Assembly (NCBI RefSeq): GCF_015209595.1
Contig: NZ_JADEYS010000007.1
Span: 1-64,000, forward strand
Source of the DNA: Pontibacterium sinense
GTDB lineage: Bacteria > Pseudomonadota > Gammaproteobacteria > Pseudomonadales > Balneatricaceae
Length of the DNA stretch: 64,000 bases
Reading direction: 5' to 3'
The first letter of the stretch is position 1. The number at the start of each line of letters is the position of its first letter. A program made the position numbers and the translations under genes. Shown piece after piece: positions 39,232-48,399 of this stretch. The notes beneath the pieces were generated by a model. That model was not told the origin of the DNA and made no database searches. It worked only from the letters and a program-made list of their open reading frames with translations.

Positions 39232-40410
39232 TTAGCCGAAGAGGCCATCAGCACGTGGTTTAATCAGGATAGGCAAATAACGGATCAGGAACAGTATCCA
39301 CGCCAGCATCCACAAAGTACCAGACAAATGTAATCCGGCCAGATACGGGATTGGCAGATGCGTGATAGAAACTCGAATCACCGCAGCCAGCGTCATCAGG
39401 ATAAAGGCCGCTACAATCATCGGGGTCACGGCCAGAGGGCGTCCGGTATGACCAAGGGAGACACGAGCCATCATGCCAAGTGTGATCAGGCCAATACCGC
39501 CCACCGCAAAGCTATGAATTGCAATTGAACTGCTGACCAGCCCCGCAGAGGCGAGTGCCGTGAGAGCAAAACCCACCGGGATAAAGAGATAGCCCAACTG
39601 TAAAATCCACACCAGCGGGTTTTTGAAAATTGCCGGGCTGAACCAACCGTATAAGCGTACGAAACTCAGTACACAAACGATCACTGAAGCGATGCTAATC
39701 AAGGTGCTAAAACCACTCAGGGTCACTGCCAACCAGATGGCCGTGGCTGGGATGATCGACTTCTCAATCCACGCATAGCGTGTGCATGTCACGCCTTCGA
39801 CACCTCGTTCGGTGAAGAAGGGAATAACGCGTCCGCCAATCACAGTGATGACCAGCAATACCAAATACAGCGCTACGTGGAGGCCCTTGAGCGCGGTGTT
39901 CTCCGTGATACCCAGTATCTCCAGATGAACCATGAGGTTCGCGATAAAAAACGCGGCCAGAATAGGAATGAACAGTAAGTTCCTGTAGTTTGCCGACCGG
40001 AGAATCGGTATTGCGATTCCCACCGCTACAACCGGTGCAAATGCCAGATCGACGACGGCGATGAGCCACTCCGGCAGTCCTGGAATAAAGGGCATAAAGC
40101 GGGCAATGAACCAGACGGCGGTAATCAGCATCAGAGGTTTGCCGAAAGGGGTCTGTACATTGGTCCAGTTACGGACCGCGGTGAGCAGAAACCCACCGAT
40201 GATCGCCAGCGTAAAGCCAAAAATCATTTCGTGTGCATGCCAGTACATCGTGTTGCTGTAATACTGCACGCTCATGCCGCTGCTGTAGAGCACCAACCAG
40301 ATACCTAGTAGAACAACCGCAGAGATTGCACCTAAGAGAAAAAATGGACGGAAGCCTAAATTGAACATCGCAAAAGGTGGGCTTTTGCGTGGCTCATTAA
40401 TTGAGATCAT
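39232..40410 (-). CDS. nnrS: NnrS family membrane protein
   Basis: A 392-residue protein with about twelve helices. The N-terminal FNLGFRPFFLLGA, the MYWHAHEMIFGF haem/metal-type motif and a later GRVIPFFTERGV are hallmarks of NnrS, a haem/copper-containing protein that relieves nitrosative stress and is often co-regulated with denitrification. No denitrification gene adjoins it, and I see no clear NsrR or FNR site upstream. Confidence 0.95.
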   Translation of the reverse strand: MISINEPRKSPPFAMFNLGFRPFFLLGAISAVVLLGIWLVLYSSGMSVQYYSNTMYWHAHEMIFGFTLAIIGGFLLTAVRNWTNVQTPFGKPLMLITAVWFIARFMPFIPGLPEWLIAVVDLAFAPVVAVGIAIPILRSANYRNLLFIPILAAFFIANLMVHLEILGITENTALKGLHVALYLVLLVITVIGGRVIPFFTERGVEGVTCTRYAWIEKSIIPATAIWLAVTLSGFSTLISIASVIVCVLSFVRLYGWFSPAIFKNPLVWILQLGYLFIPVGFALTALASAGLVSSSIAIHSFAVGGIGLITLGMMARVSLGHTGRPLAVTPMIVAAFILMTLAAVIRVSITHLPIPYLAGLHLSGTLWMLAWILFLIRYLPILIKPRADGLFG

Positions 40411-40564
40411 GAATGCTGTCTCCGCGAAGTTTAAGGCGGTGGTATACTGCTGGCAATCCTGCCATTTGAACGGTAACGCTATGCCAACCGCTGCTTTCAG
40501 TCATGTTGCGGCCCTGACTTTCAGCTTTGATGCCGCATTATTTCATAATGTGCATAAAAAATAC

Positions 40565-41470
40565 ATGTTAAATGCTTTCTTCAGTCTTTGGCTGATGCTG
40601 ATTTCTGGCAGTGTATTGAGCGAGATCAGCGTTGTCGATGACCAGGGGCAGGTTCTGATCCTGCCGCAACCTGCCAATCGGGTGATCAGTTTAGCGCCTC
40701 ACGTGACAGAAAATCTCTACGCGATCGGTGCGGGTGATCTGTTGGTGGGGGCTGTCTCCTATTCAGATTACCCTGAGGCGGCAAAGTACCTCCCGCGTGT
40801 GGGCGATTATGCGAACTTGAATATAGAGCGTATTTTGTCTTTGCAGCCTGATCTGGTAGTCGCATGGATTGACGGTTCTCCCGGATCACAATTGGAACGA
40901 ATCGAATCACTCGGTATTCCCGTGTTACGTGAATCCCCCGATAGTTTTGCTGAGATCGCCAGTGCTCTGCGCAGGCTGGGGGCGGTGACAGGGCGGAATG
41001 AGGGGGCAGAACAGGCCGCAACCGATCTGGAGCAGCGGATCAGAGTATTACGTGAAAAACACCGGTCCCAGACACCGCTCCGGGTGTTTTATCAGCTTTG
41101 GCATCAGCCGTTGATTACCGCCAATAGTAGTCAACTCATCGATCAGATTATCCAGCTGTGTGGTGGTGGAAATATCTTCGCCAATCGTCCAGAGGTTGCA
41201 CCACGTGTGAACATCGAAGCGGTGATCGCGGCAGATCCCGATCTTATACTGGCAGGCGTAGAGCGGCACGACCCTCACTGGCGAGATCACTGGCAGCCCT
41301 GGTCTCAGATGAAAGTAATACGTTATCAGTTGTTATATGGCGTTGATGCAGATGCGATTCATCGTGCCACGATGCGTGCCGTAGACGGGGCTGAACAGGT
41401 ATGCATACAGCTGGATGAGGCGCGTACAATTTTGCAGCGGGTTAATGCGGAGAAACAAAAGCAGCCATGA
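40565..41470 (+). CDS. btuF: cobalamin-type ABC transporter substrate-binding protein (BtuF-like)
   Basis: A 301-residue periplasmic binding protein of the helical-backbone metal-receptor (cluster A-II) type. The start giving MLNAFFSLWLMLISGSVLSE, a signal peptide, is chosen over a long upstream open frame. SLAPHVTENLYAIGAGDLLVGAVSYSDYPEAAK-type N-lobe, a QPDLVVAW strand and C-lobe DPDLILAG match BtuF. It leads a tight operon with cobU, cobT and cobC, which supports cobalamin or cobinamide binding. BtuC and BtuD are not next to it. Confidence 0.87.
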   Translation: MLNAFFSLWLMLISGSVLSEISVVDDQGQVLILPQPANRVISLAPHVTENLYAIGAGDLLVGAVSYSDYPEAAKYLPRVGDYANLNIERILSLQPDLVVAWIDGSPGSQLERIESLGIPVLRESPDSFAEIASALRRLGAVTGRNEGAEQAATDLEQRIRVLREKHRSQTPLRVFYQLWHQPLITANSSQLIDQIIQLCGGGNIFANRPEVAPRVNIEAVIAADPDLILAGVERHDPHWRDHWQPWSQMKVIRYQLLYGVDADAIHRATMRAVDGAEQVCIQLDEARTILQRVNAEKQKQP

Positions 41471-41982
41471 AACAGTTGATATTGGGCGGTGCCCGCTCGG
41501 GGAAAAGTCGTTTGGCAGAACAGCGGGCTCAGAATTTCGGCTGTCGTGTAGTTTACATCGCCACCGCTCAGGCGGGGGATGGTGAGATGTCAGACCGTAT
41601 TTTACGTCACCGGGAACAGCGTCCGGCTGAATGGGGATTGGTCGAAGAGCCGATCGCGTTGGCTCAAGTCTTACATGAACATGCAGCGGATGATGTCTGT
41701 TTGCTGGTCGACTGCCTGACCTTGTGGGTTACAAATATATTATTAGCTGATCCCGGCGTTTTAGAGCGGGAATTGAATGCCCTGTATCAGGTATTGGACA
41801 ATTTGCCGGGAGAACTGATTTTTGTAAGTAACGAAGTCGGTTGGGGGATTGTCCCGATGGGCGAGTTAAGTCGCCAATTTCAGGATCAGGCGGGTTGGTT
41901 ACATCAGCGCTTGGGTGAAATTTGCGATCGTGTGACATTAACCGTCGCTGGTATTCCGCTGGAGATCAAACAGCCTTTATGA
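41467..41982 (+). CDS. cobU: adenosylcobinamide kinase / GTP:cobinamide-phosphate guanylyltransferase
   Basis: The 171-residue CobU/CobP enzyme. It phosphorylates adenosylcobinamide and then transfers GMP. Walker A GGARSGKS is at residues 7-14; the HREQRPAEWGLVEEP segment carries the residues that become guanylylated, and VDCLTLWVTN is the B-type strand. It overlaps its neighbours by 4 bases on each side, indicating coupled translation. Confidence 0.96.
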   Translation: MKQLILGGARSGKSRLAEQRAQNFGCRVVYIATAQAGDGEMSDRILRHREQRPAEWGLVEEPIALAQVLHEHAADDVCLLVDCLTLWVTNILLADPGVLERELNALYQVLDNLPGELIFVSNEVGWGIVPMGELSRQFQDQAGWLHQRLGEICDRVTLTVAGIPLEIKQPL

Positions 41983-43052
41983 GTACACAGACTATGAATA
42001 CCTGGTTGCATGAGCCCGTTGCCGTTTGTGATATGGATCATCAGCGTGCGGCCTATCAGCATCAAGCGGTATTAACCAAGCCGTTGGGAGCGTTGGGTGA
42101 GCTTGAAACTGTTGCGGTACGTTTAGCTGCAATGCAAGGGCGCTTTAAGCCGCAAGTGGACAATGTGCAGATCACGGTATTTGCAGCGGATCACGGCATC
42201 GCCGCAGCGGGTGTGTCAGCTTATCCGCAGGAAGTCACCGCGCAGATGGTGATGAATTTTGCATCTGGTGGTGCAGCGATCTCTGTATTAGCGCGTCATT
42301 TGGGTGCCCGGTTTGAAGTTGTGGACCTGGGCACGCTAGCGACCGTGCCCGAACATGACAATGTTATTTCACGCGTTATTGCGAAAGGCACTGAGGATTT
42401 TTCGACGGCGGCTGCAATGAATGCAGATCAGTTGAGTCGAGCACTAAAGGTTGGGTTTGAACGTATTGAGCAATCTCTATCGGCCCCCCCGGATCTGTTT
42501 ATTGCGGGTGAAATGGGGATTGGAAATACGTCGTCGGCCAGTGCGTTGGTTGCTACGTTGCTTCAGCGCCCGGCAAGAGAGCTGGTTGGACCGGGTACGG
42601 GATTGGACGCGGCGCGGGTCGAACAGAAAGCACAACGGATTCAACAGGCGCTGGATTTACATCAAGTCGCGGCGGATCAGCCGTTAAAGGCGCTGCAATG
42701 TCTCGGTGGTTTCGAGATTGCGGCCATGACCGGAGCATATATCCGTGCGGCACAGCGAGGGATTCCGGTGTTGATTGATGGTTTTATCAGCACGGCGGCA
42801 GCGATGATTGCCATTGCGATGAAGCCCGAGGTCAAAAACTGGTTTATTTACGGTCACTGCTCTGATGAACCGGCGCATCAGCTGTTGTTGGATCATCTGC
42901 AGGTGACACCGTTGCTTAAGCTGGGGATGCGTCTTGGCGAAGGCAGTGGGGCGGCATTGGCGGTAGACCTTCTGCGTGCGGCGTGTCGTCTTCATGCGGA
43001 GATGGCAACATTTGCTGAAGCGGGTGTGGCAGATAAAGATTCCACAGGATGA
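41979..43052 (+). CDS. cobT: nicotinate-nucleotide-dimethylbenzimidazole phosphoribosyltransferase
   Basis: The 357-residue CobT, which makes alpha-ribazole phosphate for the lower ligand of B12. The catalytic C-terminal Glu is in RLGEGSGAALA, and the phosphate-binding region in AGEMGIGNTSSASAL. The ATG overlapping the cobU stop (ATGA) is taken; an upstream in-frame start lies within cobU. Confidence 0.96.
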   Translation: MSTQTMNTWLHEPVAVCDMDHQRAAYQHQAVLTKPLGALGELETVAVRLAAMQGRFKPQVDNVQITVFAADHGIAAAGVSAYPQEVTAQMVMNFASGGAAISVLARHLGARFEVVDLGTLATVPEHDNVISRVIAKGTEDFSTAAAMNADQLSRALKVGFERIEQSLSAPPDLFIAGEMGIGNTSSASALVATLLQRPARELVGPGTGLDAARVEQKAQRIQQALDLHQVAADQPLKALQCLGGFEIAAMTGAYIRAAQRGIPVLIDGFISTAAAMIAIAMKPEVKNWFIYGHCSDEPAHQLLLDHLQVTPLLKLGMRLGEGSGAALAVDLLRAACRLHAEMATFAEAGVADKDSTG

Positions 43053-43068
43053 AAGGGGGCAGACATTG

Positions 43069-43686
43069 ATGCGGACCTTAACTCTTGATCTGTTACGCCA
43101 TGGGGAAACTAAGGCACAAGGTATTTATCAGGGGGTAACTGATGTGCCGCTCTCAGTCACGGGCCAAAAACAGATGGAGAGAGCCGTGTCTCGTTCTATT
43201 GGCTGGCAGAAAGTTCTGTACTCTCCTTTACAACGTTGTGCTCAATCTGCCATTAAGGTCGCAGCGCAATATGGGCTATCCTGTGCAGAGGTCGCCTGGT
43301 TACAGGAGTACGACTTCGGTGACTGGGATGGCAGAACGCTCAGTGAGGTCTATAGTGAACAACCAGAGCGTGTTGATGCGTTCTGGCGTGATCCGGCGCA
43401 CAATACTCCGCCTGGAGGTGAAAGTATTAAGGCTCTCCAGCAACGCGTGCTCTCTGGCCGGGATGGGTTACTGAATGACTCCGATGACCACCTGCTGTTG
43501 GTGACACATGGGGGTGTGATTCGTACTTTGATCGCAGATTGCTTAAAGATTGATCCCGCGCGCTGGAGTCATATTCGTTTGGATCATGCCCACTTTACCC
43601 GGCTCAGATTTTACTGTGATCAAACACAGATCTGGCCCGAACTTGTCACTTGTAATGTTGCTCAATTGCCGTCGCAGGCGTTGTAA
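43069..43686 (+). CDS. cobC: alpha-ribazole phosphatase
   Basis: A 205-residue histidine-phosphatase-superfamily enzyme. The phospho-His motif LLRHGET has the catalytic His at residue 11, and the second His is in LVTHGGVIR. The context (directly after cobT, 16 bases) makes alpha-ribazole phosphatase the best call. The start with AAAGGGGG upstream is chosen. The expected partner cobS is not in the window. Confidence 0.9.
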   Translation: MRTLTLDLLRHGETKAQGIYQGVTDVPLSVTGQKQMERAVSRSIGWQKVLYSPLQRCAQSAIKVAAQYGLSCAEVAWLQEYDFGDWDGRTLSEVYSEQPERVDAFWRDPAHNTPPGGESIKALQQRVLSGRDGLLNDSDDHLLLVTHGGVIRTLIADCLKIDPARWSHIRLDHAHFTRLRFYCDQTQIWPELVTCNVAQLPSQAL

Positions 43687-43707
43687 CCCATTGATGGAAA
43701 CTGGCTG

Positions 43708-45219
43708 TTGAATTACTCCGATACCCTTCGTTTTGTGTACGAAAAACTTGACCGGTTGGGTGACTTGCCGGTGTTCAGTACGACCGTTAACCGAATTCAA
43801 CAAGTCAGTAGTTCCGAAGAGAGTGACGCCATGGCATTAGCGATGGCGATCATGAAAGATGCCAATCTCTCCGCGAAAATTCTGAAAATAGCGAACTCCT
43901 CAACCTATCATCGTGGTGGTGCGGCTATTACTGTCGTGTCGCGCGCAGTGGTGTTGATTGGCTTTAAAAAGATCAAAAACATCTGCCTCACCTTGAAGTT
44001 GGTTGAGGGTTTTCACAAGAGTCACCCCGATATCAATACTCCAGGATTGCTGATGCGTGCATTTCTCAATGCCAATATTGCCAGTGATCTGGCGATACGC
44101 AGCAACCATGTCAGTGATGCTGAAGAAGCTTACATTAATGCCCTGTTGTACGGATTGGGTGAGATTGTGATCGCCCATACGATGCCTTCGGTTTACCGAA
44201 AAATGCTGGTGGAGCGTAAAAAGGCTGAACTGCCCTGGCGTAAGATCCAGCTGAAAATGCTGGGCGGCACATTTAGCGATCTGGGGCAGGATCTGGCGCG
44301 TAGCTGGGGGCATCCTCCGTCAGTAGTGCACGCGATGTCGGTGAAAAGTGAGTTTGTTGAAGGTGATCATGCTGCTCAGATAGCGGGTTTAAGTTATCAG
44401 TTGCTTGAACAGTTGTATGATCTTGATGACCACGGCGATCACCCCTACGGCGAGTTGGTTGATGATTTGGGTACAGTGACCGGTTTGGATGCTGATCAGA
44501 TCGGCGAGACGGCACTGCGTTGTTATCAAAAAGTTTCTCAGATGGCATCTGACTATGGCCTGAGTTGCGCCAGTATGGCGAGAAAGTACACCCCGAGTGG
44601 GCATGAAGCAAAAGATGAATTGATGCGTCAGATGGCCTTTATTACGGCGCAAAGTGGTTCTGTCGATGATGACGCACAGGGTGTTGTTGAGCTTGATGAT
44701 GAGCAGACCCCCTCAGCTGAACAGCAGCTGGATTACCTGCATCAGGTCACCGAGATGATCAATCAGGGGGAAGCGCTCCCGACAATTCTGAAAACCGTTA
44801 TTGAAGCAATGGCGGGTTGCACGCGACTGGATCGTGTGCAGCTATGCCTGCTTAATCGCGGTGGTACACGGCTTGAGCCAAAAATGTCTGATGGCGATGC
44901 TATTGAACCTCTCCAACGGTATTTTTCCCGTAGTAAGGACGGCAGCAACAACGATATGTTTTTCCGTGTTATTGCGCGTGGTGCAACGTTGTTGGTCAGT
45001 GACATCGACGAAAATGGCTGGCACGAACGGATACCGGCTGACTTCATTCAACAGGTGCGTTGTCAGGGGTTTGTTGTGGCGCCGATTGTGGTGAAGGAAA
45101 GAGTGATAGGCATGCTTTATGGAGATCGTTTAAAAGGGCAAGGCGCACTGGATGAACAGGACTTTAAAGTGTTCAGCCAGTTTGCCAGTCAGGCGCGTTT
45201 AGCACTGCTTAACGCCTGA
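43708..45219 (+). CDS. HDOD-domain signalling protein with C-terminal GAF-like domain
   Basis: A 503-residue protein starting at TTG. The N-terminal half is an HDOD domain (about residues 10-210; DLPVFSTTVNRI, DANLSAKILKIANSS), a catalytically inactive relative of HD phosphohydrolases found in c-di-GMP and stress signalling proteins. A linker (about 280-340) precedes a GAF-like domain (about 345-503; LDRVQLCLLNRGG, VIGMLYGDR). No ATG gives the full HDOD start; TTG is the only start that keeps it. It lies 21 bases after cobC but has no evident B12 role. The input signal is unknown. Confidence 0.85.
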   Translation: MNYSDTLRFVYEKLDRLGDLPVFSTTVNRIQQVSSSEESDAMALAMAIMKDANLSAKILKIANSSTYHRGGAAITVVSRAVVLIGFKKIKNICLTLKLVEGFHKSHPDINTPGLLMRAFLNANIASDLAIRSNHVSDAEEAYINALLYGLGEIVIAHTMPSVYRKMLVERKKAELPWRKIQLKMLGGTFSDLGQDLARSWGHPPSVVHAMSVKSEFVEGDHAAQIAGLSYQLLEQLYDLDDHGDHPYGELVDDLGTVTGLDADQIGETALRCYQKVSQMASDYGLSCASMARKYTPSGHEAKDELMRQMAFITAQSGSVDDDAQGVVELDDEQTPSAEQQLDYLHQVTEMINQGEALPTILKTVIEAMAGCTRLDRVQLCLLNRGGTRLEPKMSDGDAIEPLQRYFSRSKDGSNNDMFFRVIARGATLLVSDIDENGWHERIPADFIQQVRCQGFVVAPIVVKERVIGMLYGDRLKGQGALDEQDFKVFSQFASQARLALLNA

Positions 45220-45238
45220 GTTGCTTCGCCTACAGTCG

Positions 45239-45529
45239 TTATTCTGTCGCGCCTTTGATAAAAGACTTGGTGTTTTCCCAGGCTTTCTGGCTGGCGTCTA
45301 CGGCTGTTTCTGCGCCTTTTTTGCCGACTTCGATCACAGTCTCTGCACCTTTTTCAGTGGAGCATGCGGCACGCTGAGCGATGCATTTCGACTTGCAACC
45401 GGTCGCAGCTGCATCGTCGCCCAAATGGGTCACTTTGCATTTGCTTTCACAAAACGTTTGTTTCATACCGCAGTCGGCCAGCACCGGGCCAGAAATCAGC
45501 AGGGCCGCGGACAGCAATAAATAACGCAT
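45239..45529 (-). CDS. small secreted cysteine-rich protein with twin CX3C motif
   Basis: A 96-residue protein with a clear signal peptide (cleavage likely after PVLA, residue 18). Six cysteines (20, 27, 31, 45, 49, 56) have mirror symmetry: C-x6-C-x3-C-x13-C-x3-C-x6-C. The spacing puts them on one face of each of two helices, so a disulphide-stapled helical hairpin is likely (20-56, 27-49, 31-45). The lysine/glutamate/alanine-rich C-terminal third has an 11-residue quasi-repeat (KGAETVIEVGK / KGAETAVDASQ). I do not recognise the family. It is monocistronic, downstream of cobO and convergent with the HDOD gene. Confidence 0.82.
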   Translation of the reverse strand: MRYLLLSAALLISGPVLADCGMKQTFCESKCKVTHLGDDAAATGCKSKCIAQRAACSTEKGAETVIEVGKKGAETAVDASQKAWENTKSFIKGATE

Positions 45530-45588
45530 ATTTTTCCCCTAATTGAAGATTGATTTCACGCATGCCAGAGAGCCGGCAGGGTGTTTAG

Positions 45589-45616
45589 GGAACCTTCGAA
45601 CTTATTCGTAGGTTCC
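45589..45616. other. inverted repeat between cobO and the Cys-rich gene
   Basis: GGAACCT-t-CGAA and TTCG-t-AGGTTCC arms around CTTA form an 11-bp stem with one T-T mismatch. There is no T-run on either side. It may be an operator or an mRNA processing structure. Confidence 0.5.
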
Positions 45617-45666
45617 TTGGCTCGCTATTATAAGTGGCTGGACTGAATAAGTCCTGAACCCGGGAT

Positions 45667-46227
45667 TCAGCTACGTTGTTTACGTGGCTGCCAGAGTACT
45701 TCGCCAGTGCCTTCGCGTGCGAGAATGCGGGCGGCAACAAACAGCAGATCGGATAAGCGGTTCAGGTATGCCGCACCCTGAGGATTGATATATTCCTCAT
45801 GTCCCAGTTCAACCATACGTCGTTCCGCCCGACGGCAGATACTGCGGGCCAGTTGGCAATTCGCGGCTACGCGGCTGCCACCCGGCAGAATAAATTCCTT
45901 CAGGGGTGGCAAACTCTCGTTGAGACGGTCCAGAACAACTTCCAGTCCTTCCACAACTTCTTCTGTGATCACCTGATAGGATTCATCTGCCACCGCGAGC
46001 TCTCCACCCAGATCAAACAGATCATGTTGCAAGGGTGTCAGGTCGTTGACGAGCGCGTGCTCTGGCTCCAGATCCGCAATTAAGACACCCAGTAGGGAGT
46101 TGAGTTCATCCACCGTACCTAAGGCTTCGATACGAGGATGAGTTTTAGCAACGCGGGAGCCATTGGCCAGTGCAGTGGTGCCCTGATCACCGGTACGGGT
46201 GTAGATGCGATTTAGACGGTCAGACAT
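45667..46227 (-). CDS. cobO: PduO-type cob(I)alamin adenosyltransferase
   Basis: A 186-residue ATP:corrinoid adenosyltransferase of the PduO/MMAB trimeric type (not homologous to CobA/BtuR). The N-terminal ATP loop RIYTRTGDQGTTALANG and the C-terminal RRAERRMVELG and NRLSDLLFVAAR are characteristic. It attaches the 5'-deoxyadenosyl group to the cobalt. It lies 52 bases after btuB, so it is probably co-transcribed from the riboswitch-controlled promoter. Confidence 0.95.
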   Translation of the reverse strand: MSDRLNRIYTRTGDQGTTALANGSRVAKTHPRIEALGTVDELNSLLGVLIADLEPEHALVNDLTPLQHDLFDLGGELAVADESYQVITEEVVEGLEVVLDRLNESLPPLKEFILPGGSRVAANCQLARSICRRAERRMVELGHEEYINPQGAAYLNRLSDLLFVAARILAREGTGEVLWQPRKQRS

Positions 46228-46279
46228 GTGTAGGCCTCATACAAAACGGGGCCAATGACGGCCCCGTGGTTTGAATCTG

Positions 46280-48166
46280 TTAGAAACTATAGCCTAATGT
46301 CAGCATCAGCTGGCGACCGGCTGCAGGATAGTAGGCACTACCTCCCGGAAGCCAGGGTGCGGCGATGGTGTAAGCATCGTATTCTTTGTCGAACAGGTTG
46401 TTGATACGCAGTGACGCATCCCATTGCTGGAACGACCAACGTACGTTAGCGTTGACCACCGTGTAGCCTCCAACTTGACTCAGGCTGTTCGCTTCATCGT
46501 CATCCCTGAACTGGGCGCCGGTATATTTAGCGTCCAGATAGACATTGGTTTCGTTTGTTAGCTGATAGTCGAGTCCCAGTGCAACGCTGTGGTTAGGGAC
46601 GTAAGGAACTTCGTTTCCTGCATGCGTGCCAGCCTTGATCTCTGAATCCGTATAGCTGTAGTTTCCGGTTAGCTGCAGATCAGGCGTCAGACCATGACGG
46701 GCACTAAGAATCAATCCGCGGCGGCGAGATTCGTCCAGGTTTTCGTTGGCAAATGTGGTCGCGTTGTATTTGATTTCGTTATCCAGGTCCAACTGGAACA
46801 CTGTCGCTTGTAGCTGAGTGGTGGATTGAGACCATTCCCAGCCAAACTCCAGTGAGGTGCCTTCCTGTGGTTTCAGAAAGGTTTCACCGGCTGGCAGAGC
46901 CGCCAGTTCATCCATATTGGCATAACGGAAGCTTTCGTCACGACGCAGGAAAACACGCTGTTCTGCTGAAAGCTGATAGGTCAGGCCGATCTCTTTTACA
47001 AAACGAGACTGGGAGTTGTCTTGGTTATTGCGAAGGTCGATATCCTTTACCCGGCTTTCACGGCCACCAATAGTCAGTTGCAGATCATCTAAGATCAGTG
47101 GCATCTGCGCACGGGCGTATATCGCATTGGCTGTTTGTTGGCGGGTTTGCGGAGAGTAGCCGCCGCGTACGTAATCGGTACGGTGGCGGTCGTAACCCAG
47201 CGTGATATCTGCGTGGCCTAGCTTACCCAATAACCGGGGTGTGAAGGATTTAACCCGCGTATCCTGAGTGTAATCGGAAAACAGAATACCCTTACCGTCT
47301 GTATCGCGAATGCTGTATTCACCTCGCAGTTCCCATTGCTCTGCCAGGTCCTGTTCCAGACCCAGAACAACCACGTCGCTGTCGTAATTAAGGAAATCAG
47401 ATGAGGTGCTTTGACGACGGTTGGCCTGTTTCTGATTAATATGCAGAGAGTTGGGCAGCTCTACATCATCTTCTGTTTTCTGTAACTCAACGAACACGCG
47501 TCCGCTGTCGTGAATCTTCTCAATTTCGCCAAAAACGTTGTTAAAGTCGGTGGCGCTATGATCACGGTAGTTATCTGCATGCTGGGATTCGGCGCTCAGG
47601 CGTAGACCAAAACCGTTATCAAATCCTCGGCTGTATGCCAGGTTGTAGCGTTCCTGATCATCGGAACCTCGACTGATGCTGATGCGTCCCTGAGCATCGG
47701 TAATGGGTTGGGTAATGATGTTGATAACACCACCAACGGCCTGTTCTCCGTATAACGTACCCGCACTACCCTGAATGATTTCGATGCGCTCAATATCGTT
47801 CAGTGCAATCAGGTTGAGGTTCGGCGCTTCCAGTGTCTGATTGTTCAGGCGGCGTCCATTGACCAGTACGAGCACGTTGTTGGTGCTGTTTTGGCCAAAT
47901 CCACGCATGGAGATTGCAACGCGATTATTGGTACCTGAGGCGTCACGCAGATGCAGTCCGGGTTGGGTACGTAAAACATCAGCGATGTTGTTGGCACCGC
48001 TGGCTTCGATCTGCTCAGCGGACACAACGTTGACCATTGTTGGTGTGGTGTTGCCGGAAGCTTCGAAACGGGTGGCAGATACGATGACCGTATCCAGCTG
48101 AGTATCCTGCGCGTAAGCAGGCAGGGCTGCCAGCAGGGCAGCAGACAGAGACAGTGTATTCTTCAT
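46280..48166 (-). CDS. btuB: TonB-dependent vitamin B12 receptor
   Basis: A 628-residue outer-membrane receptor. The signal peptide (MKNTLSLSAALLAALPAYA) is followed by a TonB box (DTVIVSAT), the plug domain (about residues 40-150) and a 22-strand barrel ending in the aromatic SF terminus (LTLGYSF). The start is the ATG at the signal peptide rather than one ten codons upstream. The cobalamin riboswitch directly upstream, and cobO downstream, support B12 over siderophore transport. Confidence 0.95.
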   Translation of the reverse strand: MKNTLSLSAALLAALPAYAQDTQLDTVIVSATRFEASGNTTPTMVNVVSAEQIEASGANNIADVLRTQPGLHLRDASGTNNRVAISMRGFGQNSTNNVLVLVNGRRLNNQTLEAPNLNLIALNDIERIEIIQGSAGTLYGEQAVGGVINIITQPITDAQGRISISRGSDDQERYNLAYSRGFDNGFGLRLSAESQHADNYRDHSATDFNNVFGEIEKIHDSGRVFVELQKTEDDVELPNSLHINQKQANRRQSTSSDFLNYDSDVVVLGLEQDLAEQWELRGEYSIRDTDGKGILFSDYTQDTRVKSFTPRLLGKLGHADITLGYDRHRTDYVRGGYSPQTRQQTANAIYARAQMPLILDDLQLTIGGRESRVKDIDLRNNQDNSQSRFVKEIGLTYQLSAEQRVFLRRDESFRYANMDELAALPAGETFLKPQEGTSLEFGWEWSQSTTQLQATVFQLDLDNEIKYNATTFANENLDESRRRGLILSARHGLTPDLQLTGNYSYTDSEIKAGTHAGNEVPYVPNHSVALGLDYQLTNETNVYLDAKYTGAQFRDDDEANSLSQVGGYTVVNANVRWSFQQWDASLRINNLFDKEYDAYTIAAPWLPGGSAYYPAAGRQLMLTLGYSF

Positions 48167-48210
48167 GATTCCCCTTGCAATGTGCCCACCGCACACTGTC
48201 AGAAAATGAG

Positions 48211-48397
48211 GTCACTGGTCGGTCTCCGGACTCACGACAGGCGGTTTTATTCGCGGAGGAGACCGCGCCTTCCCAGACTTTTAAAATCCAGTGGATATGC
48301 GGTCACCTATGTCGTTTACCGTTGCGGGGGCAGTGCTGGAATCTCACCAGTCTTCCCGATTATCCCTATGTTATTAGGCTCCAGTAACAGGCGCCGC
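48211..48397 (-). promoter_or_regulatory. cobalamin riboswitch of btuB
   Basis: On the minus strand the leader has the conserved core GGGAAGACTGGTG with AATCC-like loop, then CTGCCCCCGCAACGGTAAA (48316-48357), and the B12 box AGTCCGGAGACC (48221-48232). It ends 44 bases before the btuB start. Adenosylcobalamin binding is expected to shut off btuB (and cobO) translation or transcription. Confidence 0.93.
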
Positions 48398-48399
48398 GT

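Noticed and set aside
40411-40564. Cobalamin riboswitch upstream of btuF
   Set aside because: No B12 box (AGYCMGGAGACC-like) or the GCCACTG-type core could be found on either strand.
43543-43803. Small minus-strand gene across the cobC / HDOD junction
   Set aside because: No ribosome site or recognisable protein; it overlaps two well-supported genes.
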